From the NCBI GenBank assembly GCA_902728285.1, contig CACVBU010001298.1, positions 310,001 through 374,000 on the forward strand: a stretch of 64,000 nucleotides of DNA. The letters run 5' to 3'. Position numbers and translations under genes: made by a program. Shown piece by piece: positions 23,810-64,000 of this stretch. Within the stretch, counting starts at the first letter, position 1. Each line of letters begins with the position of its first letter. A model generated the notes under the pieces. That model was not told where the DNA came from and ran no database searches. It saw only the letters and a list, made by a program, of their open reading frames with translations. Source of the DNA: Clytia hemisphaerica. Its lineage: Eukaryota; Cnidaria; Hydrozoa; Leptothecata; Clytiidae.

Positions 23810-24223
23810 CAGCCCTGTGAATCCAGGTCGGCATTCGGCAATGCCGACTTGAAAGCCGACGTAACTTGAGCTGAAGTCGGCTTTTATTTGCCGACGTAAT
23901 TTACACTCTAGGTCGGCGTGCCGACAAAAGAAATATTATTTGTTAGGTTAATCTAATTGTGTTATCATTTGATTACACATGATAATCGAGCCTCATTCCA
24001 TTCTCTTTATAAAACATAAAACTTAATAACACAATTATAGAGCAGCTGAATTTGTTAGTTCGTTAATTCTCTTCCTATTTTGTCTTTGCCGACCTAAACA
24101 AGCTACTTAGGACGGCTTTGCCGACCTAAAATGACCTCTAGGTCGGCAAAATTTTGCCGGCCTACGGCTGGTTTTGGTCGGCACTTTAGTGCCGATATGA
24201 TTTTGTCTGAATTCACAGGGCTG
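23810..24223. mobile_element. hAT-like MITE, ~414 bp, CAGCCCTGTGAAT termini
   Basis: It begins CAGCCCTGTGAATCCAG and ends with the complement CTGAATTCACAGGGCTG. AACATG flanks it on both sides as a likely target duplication. The subterminal regions are filled with GTCGGC / GCCGAC words. The terminal CAG..CTG and general form suggest hAT, but a 6-bp rather than 8-bp duplication leaves the superfamily open. Confidence 0.75.
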
Positions 24224-27200
24224 AACATGTGAATTATTGTTTATCAGCTGTTTTTTTCAACACTTTCTCTTTCTTTTAAAAGGGCTACTTACATTGTTAG
24301 TTCGATTTTCAATATTCCCACAATATAGGGGGATTGTTAACAGAAAGAAAAACTATTTTCATAATAGAGTAATAGAGTTTACTTTGTACATTACGGTCCG
24401 CAAACCATCTTGTCGAATATTTCTCTCTCTGTTTATTGAAAAGATTGTTCGCAAAAAAACAATAAAACTTTGCTAGAGACGCCTATTACAAGTAAAGAAT
24501 AGATATTGTGCTCTGTCTGTGCTTCATTATTGTTCACAATATTGATTTTGCTTCATGGTAGTTTTTATTTCATTTATCCTGCTACATTCATTTATGGTTC
24601 AATATTCTATAAACTTTTTAGTGCATATCTTGTAAACAAAAAAGTAAATTTATGTTACAGAAGATTCTCATTCTTCTCAAGCTCTATTAAGTTATAAAAG
24701 TAAAGTAAATATATCCCCAACAAATTCTACATCTTATTTACCTAGGTTTTTTGTCAAAACTGATCGTACGCCTGAAACTGAAATCAGGAGTACTATCGTA
24801 CGTCATAAATCTCTTGGACGTACGAAATACAGTACTTGTCCAATTTATTCAGGGCAAAGACTGTCCTGACTGAGCCCCAGTGTTTTTTGAAAAATACATT
24901 ACAATATAATAATATTTCACAAAACATGAGACAGCGATTCGGCCACCATTTCACCAAACCTTCGAAGTAATTTAATTAAACCGCAAATCATAGATAGCAA
25001 ATGATGTGAATACACTACTCTCATCAGGTAGGCTTTCACACCTCAAAAGGAACAAATTTTGCGCAAGCGTGCAAACACAGATATAAAAAAGTCTGTTCTT
25101 CCTTGTTATCGCTGCTATGCATGTTAGGCTCAACTGATGCAAGTCACCCAATTTCACGGTAGCTTTTGGCATGAAATTTTTCTGTTAACTCTTACAGTAA
25201 CTTTTATTTAGCTTCAGAATAAACATAAATTTGATACCTAAAAATTTTCACACCTTGGTTGAGCATGATGACTTCTCTGACAGTAAGGCAGACTAGCTCT
25301 AAAGCTCTAAAACAGCATCTAATAACATGAAAACCAGAATATGATTCTTCAATGGGAATCAAAACTATAAAGTGCACTTACAAACATCAATTTGTCAGAT
25401 CTAACAAAATTAATAACGGCACTGTTGACAATAAAACAAAGGATTTTCTGTTGAAAATCTTGTAAACATTCCAACAACTTCCATCGAAATGATCTGTCAC
25501 AACTAGGTCTACCATTTTCAGCGCCGTCTGAGGATTGAGCCGAGAAAGCTCGTAGAACGCCCACAAGCTCCTGCGCAGATGAAAAACTTTAATCTGTTAA
25601 TCATCTTCTCAAGCAAAGAGAATGCCAAGCAATTCTAGCTTTACGATAGTGCCGCGGATCATCAAAAATACTGTTGAAACCATGATCTATTGAATGAATA
25701 TCTACCATAGGATAAAATAAGCATTTTGGACCCAGGGAACTTTCTTTCTTAAGCCAGCTTAAGCCTGTGTTAGAATACATAGCTATTTATATGAGCAAAG
25801 GAAATTTTTAGTTTTTGCTCACTTTGGGCATGATAAGTGATGTCATCAAAAAGATCTTTTTTTAAAGTTAAACTTATATGACAAGGATCTTGTGTGCCAA
25901 ATTTCATCCAAAAAGACTCACTAGATCAAAAGTTTAAGGGGTGGTACAGGAACAGCCCCCCCCATCCTAGTTATAAACCGCCAGCCTAGTAAGTTAAGGC
26001 TTCACTTATTCTTGCTAAGGCAGCCATTGTTCTGTTCGCTTCGCAACAGGTGTTAAAAATGCATGTAGGTGACGTGATCAGAACTATTTCTCGATGGCCA
26101 CCTTGAGAAAGGTTGAAGATACCTCTCTATCCCCTTTTGGGCTTCAAAATCAATGCCCTGGAGCACCATTTTCATAATTATCTACATATTTTGGTCAAAG
26201 TGACCTGTGCACTTTCCTGCACTGTACTCATTGTAAGATCTAGTTATAAATGTGATTGACTAAAAGGCACAAAAACCTAGATATTATGTGTCTTTCTTGC
26301 CATTATGAAATGCATTGATTGACATTATACAGGGGTTGGATGAGGGTCTAGGTTGTGGACGTTTATTTGTGACAAAGAAATTTTCGTCTCCGGTTCCCTT
26401 GCTCTGCATTCCCCACAGCCCTTGAGTTTTTACAGAGAGCCTGTCTTTTCTGTCATTATTGAGAAAAAAAATTGGTTCTGTTGGTTAAGATATCTTGATT
26501 AGGAGGTGATCTCCCAGATAAAGCTTACAATTTTTGTCAGAAAAGGTTTCCTTTTCAATTATTGCCTAGAAAAATTTTCAATGTAGAAATGTTAAATTTC
26601 GGTGGTCAATTTTAAATTCCTTTTATTAAAAAAGTTGCTAAATTCATTCATTATTCATTCATTCAACAATACTTCTTTTTAAAGATCCAGTTTTCAGGGC
26701 CCACTAACAATTACCCCAGGGTTTCCCTTCGTTTTTGTACAACTGTTGAATTGTTCCTGCTAAACGGGATGAATTTTGTTGAAAATTGCAAACAAATCTA
26801 AACAAAAACTGAAGGTATATATTGCAAGGGTTGATTTCTTAATAAAATTAATTATCAATTTTTATGTCAGGTATCTTTCTACACATTACAATCCCATAAT
26901 TTTTCTACATCTTGATCAATAAAGCAATTATCTTTATATTATGTTAGTGGTCGTCTGATATTAGATGTTTAATCTCATTGGTGAGTTAGAGGCTGTGTTC
27001 CAGTTTTTCTAGTTGGTTCTGGATAGTTAAGAGTTTTTATCAAAAATAAAAAATTTGTCTAAAAATTATCATATTGGTTCATTATTCAAACAGTTTTAGG
27101 GCAATGATTTCTTTTTAGAAGACTTTAATGAGATACTAAAAACCTATTTATAATACTGCTTCTAAAAGTAATTACTTGAGACATAATTGCTCAGTGATTT

Positions 27201-27874
27201 AGCAATTCATGATTGTTTCTTTTATAGATGAGGTATTTTCCTCATTCGTTTGCAGCAGCTTGAGAGATGTATGATGGCTATATTTTTATGTCTTTTGATA
27301 AAAGTCTGGTTTTTATGCCCATCATGTAAGATTATTCAGCATAGTAACCAGCTAATGTTTTTCTTTTATTATTATTGTTTTTTTTTAAGTTAGAATAACC
27401 AATTCAGGTATCATGCTGATGTTTTTAATTCGGTGGATCCATTTGAAGTTTCTTGTTTATCCGTATTACCTCTTTAAAAAAGTTGTCTTGACCTGAAGGT
27501 ATATTTTCCTCTATGACATGTACTGCCTTTTATTAATCAAAAGTTCAAGGTGACAAAATAAGGATTTTGAAAAAACTAAACCATTTCTGCTTAGGAACGC
27601 TTAAACTTTTAGGTAGAAGGGTTCTATCTACATGACACAAACTTTGAGATTAGACCTTTTGCTGCTTTTGTAGTTGTGTTTTCCAACAATGCTTTCAATA
27701 CTACAATAATAATAATTAGAATAACGCACCACAAGATATGTATTTTTAATGTGATCATTTTTGACAGATTTAAGTAGTGGTTATCAGAGAGGTTGCTAAG
27801 AAAACCACAATATTGGTATGCAAAGGTGATAAGAATGGAATGAAATCAACAATTCATTTTTACCTCGTGTAAAT
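24224..27874. other. Intergenic AT-rich DNA
   Basis: No gene-like frame is supported. A half copy of the CAGGTAACTTG-type arm lies at 25115-25170 and a fragment of the GGGCTTCAAAATCAATG family near 26120-26155. Confidence 0.4.
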
Positions 27875-29190
27875 ACTTACTTACTTACTGCACGGTTTAA
27901 CGTCCGTTGTTCCCAGCAGCTGGGGTTGGACGCCTTCCTCTCTTGATGGCCGTACGCCATGCAATGCGGTCGTTTGTCAGGTCGATGTTGACATTGAGGG
28001 ACTTCATGTCCGCATTGATATTGTCCGACCATCTCTTTTTTGGTCTGCCAACATATTTCCCTTGCACCACATGAGTGAGCATCTTTTTTTGCCAACAGTC
28101 GTCGTGCATACGCTGCACATGACCGAACCAACGAAGTCTACCTTGGGAAACTAAGTCTTCAATACATGGAATACCAAGTCTTTCTCTAAGCTGGGTCATC
28201 GAAATCCTATCGGCCAGACGAGTTGAACAGATCCAACGAACCATCGCGTTGTCATTTCGAACAAGCCTGCTACAGTCATTAACCGTGACTGCCCAGGTCG
28301 GGCTTCCATGAAGCAAAACACCCCTTACGGCCGAAGTAAAGACACGACCACGACATTGCAATGGGATGCTCTTATTAGTCAAAATTGGCAACAACTGTCT
28401 AAATTTATTCCACGCAGACTTCACCCTTGAGGTAATTGCATCAAAACAGCCTCCATTGTCCCCAATCATATCACCTAGGTAACAGAATGTGGGTACTACC
28501 TCAAGATCTGAACCCGTCTATAGAAAAACACAGGGGAGGGAGGTACAACAAAAGGATTTAGACAAGCAGGACAAACATAGTTAAAATCTTCCCTTAGACG
28601 CCCTTTTATGCCCGAGCATCGTTTATGAATGTAGTTTTTACATTGGCGGCATAAAATAGAGTTGCTCCCTACTCCTTTGTAGCAGACACCACAAGGCCAT
28701 TTACTTGTCTTTTGCCTTTCCCTCAGACCATGTTTGCAATGCATTACTTTGGTCTTCCGAGTGTTCACACGTAAACCCTTTGACTCAATGGCCTGTTTCC
28801 ACTGGGTTAGCTTGAACAAAAGCTCCTCTTTAGATTCTGCAATAATAACCAAATCATCTGCGTATAGTAATTCCCAAGGACAACCGGTACGAAATGACCG
28901 AGAGAGAGCTTCCATGACAATTATAAATAGCAAAGGACTCAGGACTGAGCCTTGATGCACACCAACGTTTACGTCAAACTCGTCGCTGTATTTACCATTG
29001 ATGCGAACACGAGATCTTGGAGAATTGTACATAGCCTGAACCGTTTTTACAATCCATTCAGAAACACCAAGAGTTCGCATGGCCCACCACAGCACTTTCC
29101 GTGGTATACGGTCGAAGGCTTTTTCAAGGTCAACAAAGGCAAAAAATATGTCCTTCTTTTTTCCAAGATATTTTTCTAATAAATCAGCAA
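27875..29190 (-). pseudogene. 5'-truncated, frameshifted LINE reverse transcriptase
   Basis: Reading leftward, the frame from ~29187 gives FAFVDLEKAFDRIPR, GVHQGSVLSPLLF and the catalytic LLYADDLVII of a non-LTR reverse transcriptase. A Cys/His knuckle follows (CGVC..CRQC..HKRC..CPAC), resembling the PHD-like finger found in LINEs of marine invertebrates. A frameshift near 28500-28515 moves the reading into the second frame (FCYLGDMIGD..RWFGHVQRM..GRPKKRW, to 27897). No start or N-terminal endonuclease is present; an in-frame stop sits upstream at ~29190. The 3' end carries (AAGT)n, seen as ACTTACTTACTTACT at 27877. It is a dead, 5'-truncated insertion. Clade not assigned. Confidence 0.85.
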
Positions 29191-29429
29191 ATTATTAAAA
29201 AAGCTGAAATTTTTGTTGGCCATTTTGATTTATAAGAGTTGTGCATGATGGTTTGAAATGCTATTATAACTTATAATTATAATCTTGTGAAAAGGAATGC
29301 ACTCCTAGTTTTTTAAATATTTTATTTCAACTGGAGATTGTTTGAATTAGACATGAGAATGTCAGCGTTGAAAAAAATGATTTCACTACTTTGGCTATCA
29401 TTATTATGTGTGTCATTATAATATGTGGA

Positions 29430-29540
29430 GCAATCCAGGGAGAAAGAGTGGCGTCCTCCCCTACTTTGGGTAGACAGCTATCGAAAGAGGAGCCTTCGGG
29501 TCGCCTCCGACTGAGGTCGCAGACTTACTTACTACTACTT
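29430..29540 (+). repeat. Fragment of a retroelement ending in ACTTACTTACT
   Basis: GGAGCAATCCAGGGAGAAAG through GGTCGCAGACTTACTTACTAC is GC-richer than its surroundings and ends in the same tetranucleotide as the LINE tail. It may be a SINE or a 5' LINE fragment. Confidence 0.3.
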
Positions 29541-30164
29541 ATCATTATTATAAATCATAAATAGGTATAAAAATTGAACTGCTATTTTAACGAAAATCCT
29601 GGAGGAAGAAAATACAGCTATTTATAGAATAATTTTTACTTTTTGCATAAATGTTGGAAATAGCAGCCTATTGATATAGTGTAGGTTAGCCAAATCTTCG
29701 AGCCTTGATTAAGTATTATTTTAGAGGTTTAAGCGACATTTTTCTTTCCAACCAGCATACTGCGTTACGTTGAGATGCAGTTTTATTTGCACCCTCATTG
29801 CATCCCATGTTTTAAAGACTGTCTGTAGATGGCTCATTAAATCTCACAGTTTTCTTTTGGAGTATACGCAGCAGCTTTATATATGTCTGCATTTATATCG
29901 ATCACTGATTTCTCTCTATGTCTTCAAATTGAAGGATTTTTGATTTCATGTCTAATATGATTATTGATCTAATAGTCAATGTACATCCCTTACATTTAGA
30001 ATGTACTGCTTGGGGAGCTTGAGCAGACATAAAGTTTGAGGTTAATTCGTTTAGCTATCTATCATTTACATTCCTCATTCGGTTGACTTTCGGTAACACC
30101 AAGATTCTTTTCTTTTCTAGTTAGTGTATTGTATTAGTAGAAGGTTTGATTGTGGCATAGTTTT

Positions 30165-30400
30165 TTAAAAGCCCAAGGGGCTAGATAGAGTGCTTTTGCT
30201 GAAAAGTGTGCCGAGGTTAGGTAGGAAATCCTACCTAAGTCATGTGACATTACAATAGAATTTCAGCGCTTGACCAATCAGAAAATTCGCGGGTTTTTGA
30301 AAACAATAGCAACAATTTTTTTTCCGATATTCAATTTTTCTTGCCTGCGATGGCTTAAATCCCGACATCTAGGCCTTCGGGCTTATAAATCTATGGTTTG
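30165..30400. repeat. Inverted copies of the GCCC..GGGGCTAGATA repeat
   Basis: AAAGCCCAAGGGGCTAGATA at the left and ATCTAGGCCTTCGGGCTTATA at the right are inverted relatives, enclosing ~200 bp with TAGGTAGGAAATCCTACCTA. Same dispersed family as 18915-19465. Confidence 0.45.
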
Positions 30401-30882
30401 TGGTAGATAAAAGACTCATTGCAGAACATGAATAATAATGTCTTGTAACCTTTTCGTCTTTTGTAACCTTAACAGACTTGTCAGTGATTTTTTAGTAAGC
30501 TGGAATCTTTACCCCATCATCAGGCTGAATAGCTTTCATATTATCGCAAAACATTTTTATTTCATTTGGGATTGAGAAATAATGACGTATAAAGAAACTC
30601 CCACATCTTTCTTAAGATTTATATGCAACTTTTTGCTTTGGAAGTTTGGAAAATTAGGATCTTAGTTTAAGACAGTTAAATATAAAGAGGATACATGGGT
30701 ATATACAGGTCTGTATTTTCATACGGACACGATGCATATAATTATTATCATTACTATCTTATCATGCATAACATTGGAAATTCAGCTGAACATTGCTTTT
30801 CTTTTAGTGCTGAAAAATTAAATAATGTTTAGAAAATAACATCGACGAATAATACCAAGGAGAGTCAAATTCACAACACAAG

Positions 30883-63547
<32,665 letters not shown>

Positions 63548-64000
63548 GTAAGTCACTACAATAGATTCCTAGTTATTATAAATTCAACCACTCGCCTCCT
63601 TGGGTCTGCTTACTAAATTCAAGCCGGAAAGTCCCTCGGTTAATTTCATTTTAGTTATTCAAAATTTCAGGTATTCGAAGTAGTAGTTTCTCATCCTCGT
63701 TTTGGCTTAATTCCCATCAGTTATTTGTAATGTTTATGGGAGAGTACTGTGGAAAGAAAAACAATTTTTTCTGTCATAAAGCTTAGTTTTTGCCAAAAGA
63801 GACACGCCTTATTTTCACACTTCAAGCAGTTTATGGAACAGTTCATAGCTCTTCAAAAAAAGGTCTCAAAGTCCTGTTGCAATATGTTCATTACCATTTC
63901 GATCGGTCAAACTGTTTTGTTATGGAACTATTTCTTCTTTAATTTCTAAAGAGTATACGCTGTCTGTTACCACACGTTGAATCAAAATTACCAAGCTTTG

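Overview
This window is nuclear DNA from an invertebrate animal, most likely an early-branching one such as a cnidarian or a sponge. The evidence is AT-rich sequence, many GT-AG introns of about 100 bp to several kb, metazoan cytoskeletal and receptor genes, a dense population of short inverted-repeat transposons and tRNA-derived SINEs, and a LINE reverse transcriptase of a type common in such genomes. There are no operons, ribosome binding sites or CRISPR arrays. The phylum call is an inference; I could not compare against any genome.

Left third (1-16771, + strand): the 3' part of a drebrin-like / Abp1 actin-binding adaptor gene. It comprises a charged coiled-coil region, a proline-rich exon with tandem repeats and two C-terminal SH3 domains. 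The start, with the expected ADF-H domain, lies outside the window. The 12.5 kb intron 2284-14829 carries two complete, intronless, antisense class C GPCR genes (2554-5019 and 6159-8771). Both have a signal peptide, a Venus-flytrap domain, a nine-cysteine domain and seven membrane helices, and both look more like the calcium-sensing / amino-acid receptor branch than like classical metabotropic glutamate receptors.

Middle (16772-30880): about 14 kb with no intact gene. It holds several inverted-repeat elements (MITE-like), a large palindrome and a 5'-truncated, frameshifted LINE fragment encoding a reverse transcriptase with a PHD-like zinc knuckle.

Right half (30883-63547 and beyond, + strand): a giant spectrin-repeat cytoskeletal gene, open at its 3' end. 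Four candidate alternative first exons, all ending in phase 1, can feed a 33-nt microexon. A tandem calponin-homology actin-binding domain follows, with exon sizes 62/96/78/93 nt, close to vertebrate dystrophin exons 2-5 as I recall them. The spectrin rod comes next and is built by exon duplication: an array of 173/166-nt exons, four cassettes with exon lengths 175/185/169/179 nt exactly repeated, then 148/182-nt pairs. One cassette exon can read through into a long acidic tail with its own stop, which would give a short isoform. Introns hold a 1.5 kb non-autonomous Helitron, a 370-bp (TTCG)n microsatellite, two oppositely oriented copies of one SINE family, and many MITEs.

The two large genes are independent actin-cytoskeleton genes; the receptors sit as a nested tandem pair. 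The most unusual items are the spectrin-rod exon cassettes with an exon-confined patch of near-identity, and the start/end isoform machinery of the same gene.
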